Shown one piece after another: positions 25,077 through 33,693 of a DNA stretch of 64,000 nt. The stretch comes from Phycisphaerae bacterium (GTDB taxonomy: Bacteria; Planctomycetota; Phycisphaerae; UBA1845; PWPN01), in the NCBI GenBank assembly GCA_018003015.1, contig JAGNEZ010000006.1, positions 62,001 to 126,000 of the forward strand. Direction: 5' to 3'. The translations under genes and the position numbers were made by a program. The stretch's first letter is position 1. Every line of letters begins with the position of its first letter. The notes beneath the pieces were generated by a model that saw only the letters and a list, made by a program, of their open reading frames with translations, was not told where the DNA came from and ran no database searches.

Positions 25077-28000
25077 ATAACCATACACAACCGTGCAGTA
25101 GTGCTGCGGAAGCCTCTCCTCGTTCGGCGGACTGCTGCACAGGGATGTGCCGCCGTGACGTGCTGAAGGTGGCCGGTCTGGCCATGGCAAACGCGGCCAT
25201 ATCGGGGATGCCGGTCATGGCTGGTCCGTTTGAAGCGTCCGACTTTGAGAGACTCGTTCCGGCCGACAAGAAGCTCCATCCCGATTGGGTGAAGTCGCTT
25301 TTCGCCCGCGGGTCGCAGGCGGTGTATCGCGGCGCCGATCTGGAGAAGATTGGCATGCCCGTCGGCGGGATCTGTACGGGCCAGCTTTACCTCGGAGGCG
25401 ATGGCCGGCTCTGGCACTGGGATATCTTCAACGAAGTGACCGGCACGGGGGCCGAACACTACGCACAGCCAATGGCTCCCTCCTCACCTCTGGAGCACGG
25501 CTTCGCCCTCCGCATCACTTCGGGCGGTCTATCGCGGGTCCGCACGTTGGACCGCGCTGGCTGGAAGGACGTCTCGTTTCTTGGAGAGTACCCCGTAGGT
25601 CATGTCGAGTACCGGGATGATAGCTCGGCCGTGGCCGTGTCGCTCGACGCGTTCTCGCCCTTCATTCCGCTCAACGCCGACGATTCCGCATTGCCTGCCA
25701 CGGTGATGCGTTTCACCATCAAGAACAGCGGTGCGGAGAAGGTCAATGTGGAGCTGGCCGGCTGGCTCGAAAACGCAGTTGGCCTGCGTAGCGAACAATC
25801 GTTTGCAGGCGTGCGGCGCAATCGGATCGTTCGCCTGGGTGGACTCACCTGTCTCGAGTGCGACATGGAGCCGCTAGCCGAGAAGCCGTCGGCGTCGAGG
25901 AGGCCGGATCTCGTTTTCGAGGATTTCGAGCGGCAGACCTACGAAGGCTGGACCGCCACCGGCACCGCCTTCGGTCCCGGCCCGATCGAGAAGAGCAAGA
26001 TGCCTGTTTACCAGGGCGACGTCGGCTCGAAGGGCGAGCGCCTGGTCAACACGCACAACACGCGCAACGGCGAGGAAGTCGGTGCGGGCGACGCTCATGT
26101 CGGCACGCTGACCAGCAAGCCATTCACCATCGAGCGCGACTTCATCTCGTTCCTGATCGGCGGCGGAGCCCACAAAGGCAAGACCTGCATCAACTTGTTG
26201 ATCGACGACAAAGTGGTGCGCACTCTGACCGGCTGGAACGACAATCGCATGAATCCCGGCGGCTGGGACATCCGGCCATGGGCGGGCAAGACGGCCAGGC
26301 TGCAGATCGTGGACAACGAGAAGGGCGGCTGGGGCAATATCGGCATCGATCAGATCGTGTTCACCGATACGCCGCAGGGCCCGGGCGGCAAGCTAAGCGA
26401 CCAGCCCGATTTCGGCACGATGGGGCTAGCCCTGCTCGAACCTCAAGCCAGCGACCTCGCGACGGCCGTCACACCAGAACGCAACGGCGACGCCGCGCTG
26501 TTCCCGGATCGAACTGCCGCATCCGACGCTTCGCCGGCCTCCACTTCGGCCGGTAAACTGATCGGCGCCCTCGGCCGTACCCTGAGCCTCGCTCCGCAGG
26601 CGTCCGCCACAGTGACATTCGTCGTCACCTGGCACTTCCCGAACATCAAGCTGCACGGCCTCGAACGCGAAGGGGGCCGCTGGTACGGCAAGCGATTCCC
26701 CAACGCCCTGGCGGTGGCCGAGCATGTGGCCGCCAACTTCGCTCGTCTTGATGCCCAGACCCGGCTTTGGCACGACACCTGGTACGACTCCACGCTCCCG
26801 CGCTGGTTCCTCGATCGCACGTTCCTCAATACGTCCATCCTGGCGACCAATACGTGCTACTGGTTCGACAGCGGCCGGTTCTACGGCTGGGAGGGCGTCG
26901 GCTGCTGCGCCGGTACCTGCACCCACGTGTGGCACTACGCCCATGCGGTGGGGCGGCTGTTCCCCGTGCTGGAGCGATCGCTCCGTGAACGCGCCGATTA
27001 CGGTGCCGGCTTCAACCCCGACACCGGCCGGATCCGCTTCCGTGCCGAGCACAATGACCATTGGGCAGTCGACGGCCAGGCGGGCTGCATCCTGCGGACC
27101 TATCGCGAGCACCAGATGAGCACCGACGATGCGTTCCTTCGCCGCCTCTGGCCGAAGGTCAAGAAGTCGATCGAGTTCCTGATGAGCAAGGATCCCAATG
27201 CGGAGGGCATCATTCAGGGTCCGCAGCACAATACGCTCGACGCCGATTGGTACGGCCAGGTCGCCTGGCTGAGCGGCCTCTATCTGGCGGCCGTACGCGC
27301 CGGCGAGAAGATGGCCCGCGAGGTCGGCGACGACACCTTCGCCGCCCGCTGCCGGGCGATCTTCGAGAAGGGCGGTCCCAGGGTCGATGCGACGCTGTTC
27401 AACGGCGAGTACTACGTTCACAGACCTGACGAGAAGCACGCCCAAACCGTTGGCTCGTACGACGGTTGCGAGATCGACCAGGTCTTCGGCCAGAGCTGGT
27501 CGTGGCAGTTGGGTCTAGGCCGTATCACCGACCCGGAGAAGACCCGTTCTGCCCTCCGCTCGCTGTGGCGGTACAACTACACCCCCGACGTCGGCCCCTA
27601 TCGCGCTGCCCATAAGCCGGGCCGGTGGTACGCCATGGCCGGCGAAGGTGGCTTGCTCATGTGCACCTGGCCGCGCGGCGAGGGCTTGCGTGTGACACGC
27701 GATTACGACTCCTATTTCAACGAGTGCATGACCGGTTTCGAATACCAGGTCGCTGGGCACATGCTGGCCGAGGGCATGCTCCTCGAAGGTCTGGCGATCG
27801 CTCGGACGATCCACGACCGCTATCACCCCGCGCGGCGCAATCCGTGGAACGAGGTCGAGTGCGGCGACCATTATGCCCGGGCGATGGCCAGCTACGGAGT
27901 GTTCCTGGCCGCCTGCGGCTACGAGCATCACGGGCCCAAGGGCCACCTCGGCTTCGCCCCGCGCCTGACGCCTGACAACTTCCGAGCCGCGTTCACTACC

Positions 28001-28261
28001 GGCGAAGGCTGGGGCGCGTTCATTCAGAAGCGTACCGGTGTTGCCCAACAAGACACCATCGAGATGAAATGGGGCAGGCTGCGCTTGCGGTCACTGGCGT
28101 TTGGGCTGGCCGAGGGGACACGCCCGGTGAGTGCCACGGTGACGGCGGCGGGCGAGAATGTGCCGGCCACTCTGAAGATCGAAGCCGGCCGCGCGCAACT
28201 CGCACTCTCGGAAGAGGTCGTGCTAAAGGAAGGGGCGACGCTGGAAGTGTCACTTGGGTGA
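25073..28261 (+). CDS. GH116-like glucosidase with inserted jelly-roll domain
   Basis: From ATG 25073 the product is 1062 residues. A Tat-like signal (CRRDVLKVAGLAMANAAISG) leads to a GBA2-type N-terminal beta-sandwich with KIGMPVGGICTGQLYLGGDG. The sandwich is interrupted at about residues 280-435 by a lectin-like module (DFERQTYEGWTATGTAFGPG to GGWGNIGIDQIVF), similar to modules in other planctomycete glycosidases. An (alpha/alpha)6 catalytic domain follows. By comparison with GH116, E607 in EGVGCCAGTCTHVW is the likely nucleophile and D723 in QHNTLDADWYG the likely acid/base. The family acts on beta-glucosides or glucosylceramide; the substrate here is unknown. The upstream frame is open to 24995, but 25073 fits the Tat signal. 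Confidence 0.82.
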   Translation: MNNHTQPCSSAAEASPRSADCCTGMCRRDVLKVAGLAMANAAISGMPVMAGPFEASDFERLVPADKKLHPDWVKSLFARGSQAVYRGADLEKIGMPVGGICTGQLYLGGDGRLWHWDIFNEVTGTGAEHYAQPMAPSSPLEHGFALRITSGGLSRVRTLDRAGWKDVSFLGEYPVGHVEYRDDSSAVAVSLDAFSPFIPLNADDSALPATVMRFTIKNSGAEKVNVELAGWLENAVGLRSEQSFAGVRRNRIVRLGGLTCLECDMEPLAEKPSASRRPDLVFEDFERQTYEGWTATGTAFGPGPIEKSKMPVYQGDVGSKGERLVNTHNTRNGEEVGAGDAHVGTLTSKPFTIERDFISFLIGGGAHKGKTCINLLIDDKVVRTLTGWNDNRMNPGGWDIRPWAGKTARLQIVDNEKGGWGNIGIDQIVFTDTPQGPGGKLSDQPDFGTMGLALLEPQASDLATAVTPERNGDAALFPDRTAASDASPASTSAGKLIGALGRTLSLAPQASATVTFVVTWHFPNIKLHGLEREGGRWYGKRFPNALAVAEHVAANFARLDAQTRLWHDTWYDSTLPRWFLDRTFLNTSILATNTCYWFDSGRFYGWEGVGCCAGTCTHVWHYAHAVGRLFPVLERSLRERADYGAGFNPDTGRIRFRAEHNDHWAVDGQAGCILRTYREHQMSTDDAFLRRLWPKVKKSIEFLMSKDPNAEGIIQGPQHNTLDADWYGQVAWLSGLYLAAVRAGEKMAREVGDDTFAARCRAIFEKGGPRVDATLFNGEYYVHRPDEKHAQTVGSYDGCEIDQVFGQSWSWQLGLGRITDPEKTRSALRSLWRYNYTPDVGPYRAAHKPGRWYAMAGEGGLLMCTWPRGEGLRVTRDYDSYFNECMTGFEYQVAGHMLAEGMLLEGLAIARTIHDRYHPARRNPWNEVECGDHYARAMASYGVFLAACGYEHHGPKGHLGFAPRLTPDNFRAAFTTGEGWGAFIQKRTGVAQQDTIEMKWGRLRLRSLAFGLAEGTRPVSATVTAAGENVPATLKIEAGRAQLALSEEVVLKEGATLEVSLG

Positions 28262-28712
28262 CGCCGGTTTGGTCTTCGCCTGCACCGGCCAGAAGACGAA
28301 ATCGCCATTCTTCCACGAATCGTCGTGCTTGCCGCCGTCGTCCTTGAGATTCTCCGCGACACTGTAGAGCAAGAAGCCCTTCGACCGCTGCTTGTAGACG
28401 AAGTCCCGGCCGCTGAACGGGTCGATGCGGAGTTTACTCATGTCCGGATCCTCGAGTTCATCGAGAGACTCGGGGTAGCCGCCTGTCTTGCCGTGATATA
28501 TGAGGATGAGGCAAATGAGGAACGTTGACCGGTGAGATGCAATCGTCCGTTCGTAGAGCACCCTTGACCGGTTTGGCCGGGTTGGGTTTGGGCGGCTTGG
28601 GTTCGGCCGCGAGGCTGGCCGCTGCCAGGAGCAGGAACGCCGGGACGATCGTCCATCTTGGGGTTGCTCGTCTGTGATGGTCAACGAAGTCCGGGCGGGC
28701 GAGCCGAATCAT
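28250..28712 (-). pseudogene. frameshifted small secreted protein
   Basis: Two minus-strand frames together make one protein. From ATG 28712 frame A encodes a signal peptide (TIVPAFLLLAAASLAAEPKP). Around 28560 the sense moves to frame B, which reads YERTIASHRSTFLICLILIY, GKTGGYPESLDELEDPDM, SKLRIDPFSGRDFVYKQRSK and ends at TGA 28250-28252. The second half resembles the C-terminal part of planctomycete secreted proteins with a YP-x-LDEL ... DPFSG pattern. A single indel would explain the break; a sequencing error is the alternative. The 3' end overlaps the GH116 stop by 12 bases, tail to tail. Confidence 0.55.
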
Positions 28713-28876
28713 GCGCCTGCTCCTCTCGCGCGGAATCGGTACGCGAGGCGGCCTGGCGGTGCCCCCTGCCTGCGTCTCGATACTCGCTACTCCCTCTGAC
28801 GGCAGGATGCAATCTAGTTGAGCGATTCGGCATTCCTCGCACCGAACCGGCTTCGTATCATCCCGCGTCCACCGGG

Positions 28877-29749
28877 TCACGCCGGCCGTCGTGCCCCGAA
28901 CCACATCGACCCCAGGACACACAGAATCTGTGCGCCCAATCCCGCCGCGAGAATCGCGCCGGCGGCGGCGATAAGGTAGATCACCGGTTCGAAGGGGCGG
29001 GCCAGCCACCAGCCGCCGATGTCCATGCAGACGGCCAGCATCGGCAGAGGGCCGAGGATGAGCTTGATCCCGGCGGGCAGACCGGTCAGCAGGAACAGGC
29101 CACCGACAATGAGCGTGAACACCGGGATCGCCAGGATGTGGGCATGGGTGATCTGGACCAGCTCGTTCGTGGCTGTCGGAGCGAGGTAGATCGTCGAGGT
29201 CTTCGTGACCATCGGCCCGATCTTCGGAGCGGCCAGCTTGGCGACCAAGGCGAACTGCGGGGCGGTGGCCGAGTCGGGTGCGTAGGGGATGTCGGATTCA
29301 TCACCGTCCTTGGCATTGTGGCAGCGCACACAGCATTGGCCGATCACTGTTTGAGGCGACGGATCGCCGGCTTGGGGCTTGCCGACGACGGTGAAGTCCG
29401 CCTCCTTGGCGCCGGCTTCCAGCCAGGTAGTGAGCGATCGGACCGCTGCCGGACCGCCCGCTTCCAAGTACTTCCGCATTCGTCCGCCCGGCGAAACTTC
29501 CTTGAGCATTTCTGAAAGCTCGGCCGTGCTTTCTTGTGCAGTGACCATCTTCTCCATCCCGTGGAACGTGCGTCGGATGTCGTCCACGGTCAGTGCCGGG
29601 TCAAGATCCGCGTCATGATGGTGATGGTAGATGTTGGCCCGCGAGACCAGCACGCCCGCGCCCATGAGGAAGAGAAAGAGCGTGAGCAGGAGCTTGGCCG
29701 GCAGAGACAGCGAAGGCAGATGCACGGGGCAGGTGGGAGTCGGGTTCAT
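28877..29749 (-). CDS. membrane protein with one c-type heme motif
   Basis: A 290-residue protein. An N-terminal membrane helix (about 17-37) leads to a periplasmic region with the single heme-binding motif C140-V-R-C-H144. Three or four C-terminal membrane helices follow (AHILAIPVFTLIVGGLFLLT, LILGPLPMLAVCMDIGGWW, VIYLIAAAGAILAAGLGAQI). I do not know a named family. The heme motif and membrane anchoring suggest an electron-transfer role. The remains of a di-heme peroxidase gene lie upstream on the same strand, possibly its former partner. Confidence 0.7.
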   Translation of the reverse strand: MNPTPTCPVHLPSLSLPAKLLLTLFLFLMGAGVLVSRANIYHHHHDADLDPALTVDDIRRTFHGMEKMVTAQESTAELSEMLKEVSPGGRMRKYLEAGGPAAVRSLTTWLEAGAKEADFTVVGKPQAGDPSPQTVIGQCCVRCHNAKDGDESDIPYAPDSATAPQFALVAKLAAPKIGPMVTKTSTIYLAPTATNELVQITHAHILAIPVFTLIVGGLFLLTGLPAGIKLILGPLPMLAVCMDIGGWWLARPFEPVIYLIAAAGAILAAGLGAQILCVLGSMWFGARRPA

Positions 29750-29778
29750 GGTCCAAACCTCAAGAGAAAACCGAAAGC

Positions 29779-29939
29779 CGAAACGCCGAAAGCCGAAATC
29801 GGAGGCCTCGATACCTAAGGATATTGCCCAGTCGAAACACCCATACCTGAATCGCCGATAGCCGAGGCGATCGTCTTCTTAGTCGGGCTGAAGCCATGCC
29901 TCAGGTGCTCATTTCGGCGTTTCGGCTTTCGGCGTTTCG
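29779..29939. repeat. 20-bp inverted repeat between cytochrome genes
   Basis: CGAAACGCCGAAAGCCGAAA (29779-29798) is perfectly repeated inverted at 29920-29939. The motif CCGAAA(G/C)G/C is itself reiterated within each arm. The arms enclose about 120 bases with no gene. This could be a dispersed intergenic repeat or a remnant of the rearrangement that damaged the neighbouring peroxidase gene. No transposase is present. Confidence 0.6.
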
Positions 29940-29944
29940 ACGTT

Positions 29945-30459
29945 TCACCCCGGTAGTCTGGGTGGCTGGGTTTTCGGGTACTCACCTGACAAGGCCTTCA
30001 TGAATTCGACCAGGTCCTGGATGTCCTGTTCTGTCAACTTGGCGTCGCGGCCCGGTCGTCCCAGAACTGGACGCGCAGGTACGCGGCATTGATGATCGTG
30101 GGCGCGTTTCGGTCTCCGAGCTGGCCGTGGATGCCTTTGCTGGTCGCCGTCTTCTCGGCCCAGGCCATTGTCGGATCGTGGCAGGTGGCGCAGGCAATGT
30201 CATTCTCCTTGCTCAGCCGTTTGTCGAAGTAGAGCATCTTCCCAAGCTCAACCTCGGCCTCGGTCATGGGGTTGTCCGCGGGGATGCTCACGGGATCCAG
30301 TCCCAGGGGCACGGCCGGCAACTGCCCGGCGGGTGCGGCGAGCGTGCTTGGTCCAGCGGGTGTGGCCGGCTTGCTCGGCTGCTCCGATTCCTTGCAGCCG
30401 ACGGCCAGCAGTACCCACAACGAAGACGTCGCCAATAACGAAACGTGCAGACGATTCAT
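29945..30459 (-). pseudogene. di-heme cytochrome c peroxidase, middle deleted
   Basis: From ATG 30459 a lipoprotein signal (LLAVGCKESEQ) is followed by the MauG/CcpA peroxidase N-terminus: ELGKMLYFDKRLSKENDIAC, the heme site CATCHD and NAPTIINAAYLRVQFWDDRA. The frame stops at 30034-30036. In the next frame the sequence resumes as KLTEQDIQDLVEFMKALSGE and ends at the TGA at 29945-29947, the usual peroxidase C-terminus. Roughly 200 residues, including the second heme domain, are missing between the two parts, and the join is out of frame. The enzyme cannot be functional as written. Confidence 0.8.
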
Positions 30460-30663
30460 GTTCGTCACTCCCCTTCTTGCGTGCCTGGTCCGAATTAGAA
30501 CCGAAAGCCAGTTGAGAAACGCGACAGTACCTGTCTCACCGGTGGTCCGAAGAAGACGGTCCGGTGAGGAGTCGCTCAGCCCGCGCAAACAACGACCCCT
30601 GCAGGCTAACCCAGTGCTGATGATGTGGCAAGAGGATCGGTTGCGCCCGCTGACAGTGGACGG

Positions 30664-31227
30664 CTACTTGGCCCGCTCAAGATACTCACCGGTGCGGGTA
30701 TCTACCCGAATCATCTCGCCGACCTCGATGAAAGGCGGGACTTTGACCTTCGCGCCGGTCTCCAGGGTGGCTTCCTTGTTCTGGTTGGTGGCGGTCGCGC
30801 CCTTGATGCCCGGGGGGGTGTCCGTGACCTGCAAATCGACCGTGTTGGGCAGGTCGCCGCTGACGATGACCCCGTCGATGACCGAGCAGACGCAGCGGGT
30901 GTTCTCTTTGAGGAACTGCAGGGCGTCGCCGAAGATATCGCCGGAGACGGGGATCTGGTCGTAGGTGTCCACGTCGGCCATGATGTAGTCGTCGCCGTCC
31001 CGGTACAGATATTCGAACGGCTTGGTCTGCACGAAGACGGTCTCGATGCGGTCGTCCGGGGCCATGCGCTGGTCGATGATGCGGCCAGTCTTGAAGTCCT
31101 TGAGCTTGACCTGGTAGTAACTCCGCCAGTTCCCCTTGGCAACGTGCTGCAGATCCTTGATCGTGTAGCGCAGACCTTCGTACTCGATGACCTGGCCTCT
31201 CTTGAGTTCGCTCACCTTGACCGACAT
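30664..31227 (-). CDS. efp: Elongation factor P
   Basis: From ATG 31227 (GGAG upstream) the product is 187 residues, the family's length. It has the KOW-like N-domain (MSVKVSELKRGQVIEYEGLR) and two OB-type domains (RYTIKDLQHVAKGNW, then ending VGEMIRVDTRTGEYLERAK). EF-P relieves ribosome stalling at proline runs. The tip of domain I reads HVAKGNWRS with Lys31, lacking the PGK triplet of the E. coli modification site; whether Lys31 is modified is unknown and no modifying enzyme is visible here. Longer upstream starts are not supported. Confidence 0.93.
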   Translation of the reverse strand: MSVKVSELKRGQVIEYEGLRYTIKDLQHVAKGNWRSYYQVKLKDFKTGRIIDQRMAPDDRIETVFVQTKPFEYLYRDGDDYIMADVDTYDQIPVSGDIFGDALQFLKENTRCVCSVIDGVIVSGDLPNTVDLQVTDTPPGIKGATATNQNKEATLETGAKVKVPPFIEVGEMIRVDTRTGEYLERAK

Positions 31228-31402
31228 AAGCTCCGATCTCCGAAACGAGCCCTTCACTTCGTACAGACCCGTCAGTGTCCCACAACTAAACCGCAAAGTC
31301 AACGGCCGCTCGTGACGGCTTCTGACGTGGACTCGGTGGCGGTCTGGGACTATAGGACCGTCCCCCGACAGGGCCACGGCGACTCCTTCGCTGTCCCTCG
31401 GT

Positions 31403-31458
31403 GTGGGGGCAGGCGTGTCGCCGGCGGGGAAACCGCCGTTCGCGTGCCATGCCCCCAC
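31403..31458. other. structured intergenic element between glgB and efp
   Basis: GTGGGGGCA (31403-31411) pairs with TGCCCCCAC (31450-31458). A second perfect stem CGGCGG/CCGCCG (31422-31427 with 31433-31438) lies inside. It falls in the 346-base gap 31228-31573 between the end of the branching enzyme gene and the start of efp (both minus strand). It could be a terminator without U-tract, or structure in the efp leader. Nothing else is seen in the gap. Confidence 0.4.
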
Positions 31459-31573
31459 TCAGGCTGCGACAGACCCTCGCGTCTGGACTTCCCGGAAAGT
31501 GGCCGATCGTGATCGAAGAACGATCGTGACGGTCGGGCTGTGGGATCCTGTTCCGATCCCGGGCGTTCGCGGC

Positions 31574-33676
31574 TCAGTCTGTTTTCTCCCCCTCCTTCTG
31601 GGCCGCGATCGTCCTGGGAGCCAGGACCTGGGCGGTTCGGGCGGGGATGTAGATCTGGATGGACTGGTCGCGGCCGTCGGCGGGAACCTGTTGCCAAGGG
31701 TGTTCCTGGCCGTGGTCCACGAGGCCGTGTCCTCCAAACCAGAAATCGTCGGTGTTGAGGACCATGCAGTAGGTCTCACGATCGGGGACGCCGAAACGGT
31801 AACCGGTGACCGAAGTCGATGGGTGGAAGTTGAAGACGAAGACCAGCGGGCCGCGGCGATACATGAGCAGCTTGGCCGGTTCGTCGTAGTGCAGCTGTTC
31901 GACCAGTGGTGAGCATAGCAGGTCGTACTTGGTGTCAAGGGCCTGCAGGTGCCGATCGAACGCGGCCAGATCGCAGTAACGCAGCATGGGGTCGTCCATC
32001 AGGTGCCACAGGCGTCGAGCGTACTTGTAGCTGAACCCGTTGCCCTCGCGGGGAAAGTCGATCCACTCGGGGTGGCCAAACTCGTTACCCATGAAGTTGA
32101 GGTAAGCCTCGCCACCAAGGCTGAAGGTGATGAGTCGAATCATCTTATGCAAGGCGATGCCGCGGTCGATGATCAGGTTGGCTGGACCGCCCTTACTCAT
32201 GTGCCAGTACATCTCCTTGTCCATCAGCCAGAAGGCCAGGGTCTTGTCGCCAACCAGGGCCTGGTCATGGCTCTCGGCATAGGCGATGTGCTTCTCATGG
32301 GCCCGGCGATTGGTCAGGACGTGGTAGATCTCGCCCATGGACCACTCCTCGTCACGTTTCTCCTTGAGGAGCTTGATCCAGTAATCGGGGATGCCCATCG
32401 CGAGCCGGTAATCGAAGCCAAGACCGCCCTCGTCGAGCGGCCGGCAGAGGCCGGGCATGCCCGAGACGTCTTCGGCGATCGTGATGGCCCGAGGGTTGAC
32501 CGCATGGGCGACCTGGTTGGCCAGTTGCAGGTAGGCAATGGCGTCGGTGTCTAGCCCGAAGATCAGGTAGTTGTCGTAGTGTCCAAAATCTCGCCCCAGG
32601 CCGTGGTCCAAGTACATCATGCTGGTGACGCCGTCGAACCGGAAGCCGTCCAGGTGGTACTCTTCCAGCCAGTAGCGGACGTTGCTGAGCAGAAACTGCT
32701 GGACCTCGAGCTTGGAGTAGTCGAACAGCAGTGAATCCCAGGCCGGGTGCTGGCCCCGGCCGCCGGCGTGGAAGTACTGGTAGTCCGTGCCGTCGAATTG
32801 GTTCAGTCCGTCGTGCAGGTTCTTGATCGAATGGCTGTGCACCAGGTCGAGCAGTACCAGCAGCCCATGTCCGTGGGCGGCGTCCACCAGCCGCTTGAAG
32901 TCGCGCGGTGTGCCAAACCGCGAGGAGACGGCGTAGAAGCTGCTTACGTGATAGCCGAACGAGCCGTAGTAGGGGTGCTCCTGCACGGCCATCAACTGGA
33001 CGGCGTTGTATCCGGCTTCCTTGATTCGCGGGAGGACCTGCTCGGTGAACTCCTGGAACGTGCCGATGCGTTCTTGCTCGGTGGCCATGCCCACATGAGC
33101 TTCGTAGACTCGGAGGCCGCCCTCGATCTGGGGTGATGCGTGCTTCCACTCATGAGGAGAAGGCGGGCTCCAGAAATGCCCGCAGCTGTCGAAGGATTTC
33201 GGGTCGAAGGTGACACGTCGGATGTAGGCCGGGATGCGGTCCAGCGGTCCCAGGCTGCTGACCACGTGGACCTTGACGCCGCCGTCATGGACCAGCCGCC
33301 AGGCATACTGCCTGTCCGGGAGGAAAATGCTCCAGACGCCCTTGGCATCGCGGGCCATGGGGTGGGAGTGGCGGTCCCAGCGGTTGAAGTCGCCGGTCAG
33401 GAACAGGGCGTTGGCCTTGGGAGCCCACTCGCGATACCACACTCCGGGCTCGCCATCATGCTGGCCTCGGGTGAAGCCGAAGTACTCGTGGGCTCGGCTG
33501 AACTCCTCCAGTGAACCTGCGTACGCGCCGATCCGAGCCAAGGTCTTCTGAAAGTGCTCATACCGGTACTTAAGGGCGTCGGCGTAGGGCTTGAGCCAGG
33601 GATCGAGATCGATCAAGCCCGTCCCATCGGGTTGCTTGTCTCGTGCGGGACCTGTTCTTCGCGGAGTCGTGGCCAT
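31574..33676 (-). CDS. Eukaryote-type 1,4-alpha-glucan branching enzyme
   Basis: A 700-residue GH13 enzyme that makes alpha-1,6 branches in glycogen. A CBM48-like N-domain contains REWAPKANALFLTGDFNRWD, and the (beta/alpha)8 barrel has catalytic residues D348 (DGFRFDGVTSM), E402 (TIAEDVSG) and D471 (AESHDQAL). The start of the protein (HEYFGFTRGQ) and barrel segments such as YFHAGGRGQHPAWDSLLFDY resemble eukaryotic GBE1 (GH13_8) more than E. coli GlgB. It lies 17 bases after the response regulator gene, so it probably shares an mRNA with the two-component system. Confidence 0.9.
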   Translation of the reverse strand: MATTPRRTGPARDKQPDGTGLIDLDPWLKPYADALKYRYEHFQKTLARIGAYAGSLEEFSRAHEYFGFTRGQHDGEPGVWYREWAPKANALFLTGDFNRWDRHSHPMARDAKGVWSIFLPDRQYAWRLVHDGGVKVHVVSSLGPLDRIPAYIRRVTFDPKSFDSCGHFWSPPSPHEWKHASPQIEGGLRVYEAHVGMATEQERIGTFQEFTEQVLPRIKEAGYNAVQLMAVQEHPYYGSFGYHVSSFYAVSSRFGTPRDFKRLVDAAHGHGLLVLLDLVHSHSIKNLHDGLNQFDGTDYQYFHAGGRGQHPAWDSLLFDYSKLEVQQFLLSNVRYWLEEYHLDGFRFDGVTSMMYLDHGLGRDFGHYDNYLIFGLDTDAIAYLQLANQVAHAVNPRAITIAEDVSGMPGLCRPLDEGGLGFDYRLAMGIPDYWIKLLKEKRDEEWSMGEIYHVLTNRRAHEKHIAYAESHDQALVGDKTLAFWLMDKEMYWHMSKGGPANLIIDRGIALHKMIRLITFSLGGEAYLNFMGNEFGHPEWIDFPREGNGFSYKYARRLWHLMDDPMLRYCDLAAFDRHLQALDTKYDLLCSPLVEQLHYDEPAKLLMYRRGPLVFVFNFHPSTSVTGYRFGVPDRETYCMVLNTDDFWFGGHGLVDHGQEHPWQQVPADGRDQSIQIYIPARTAQVLAPRTIAAQKEGEKTD

Positions 33677-33693
33677 CCCGCAATTCTACGCGC

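Noticed and set aside
24674-25459. Minus-strand frame opposite the GH116 start
   Set aside because: No recognisable domain or ribosome site; overlaps the clear Tat signal and GH116 N-domain on the other strand.
31492-31540. Repeated CGATCGTGA elements between glgB and efp as a terminator
   Set aside because: They are direct repeats with short self-complementary cores, not a stem-loop with U-tract.
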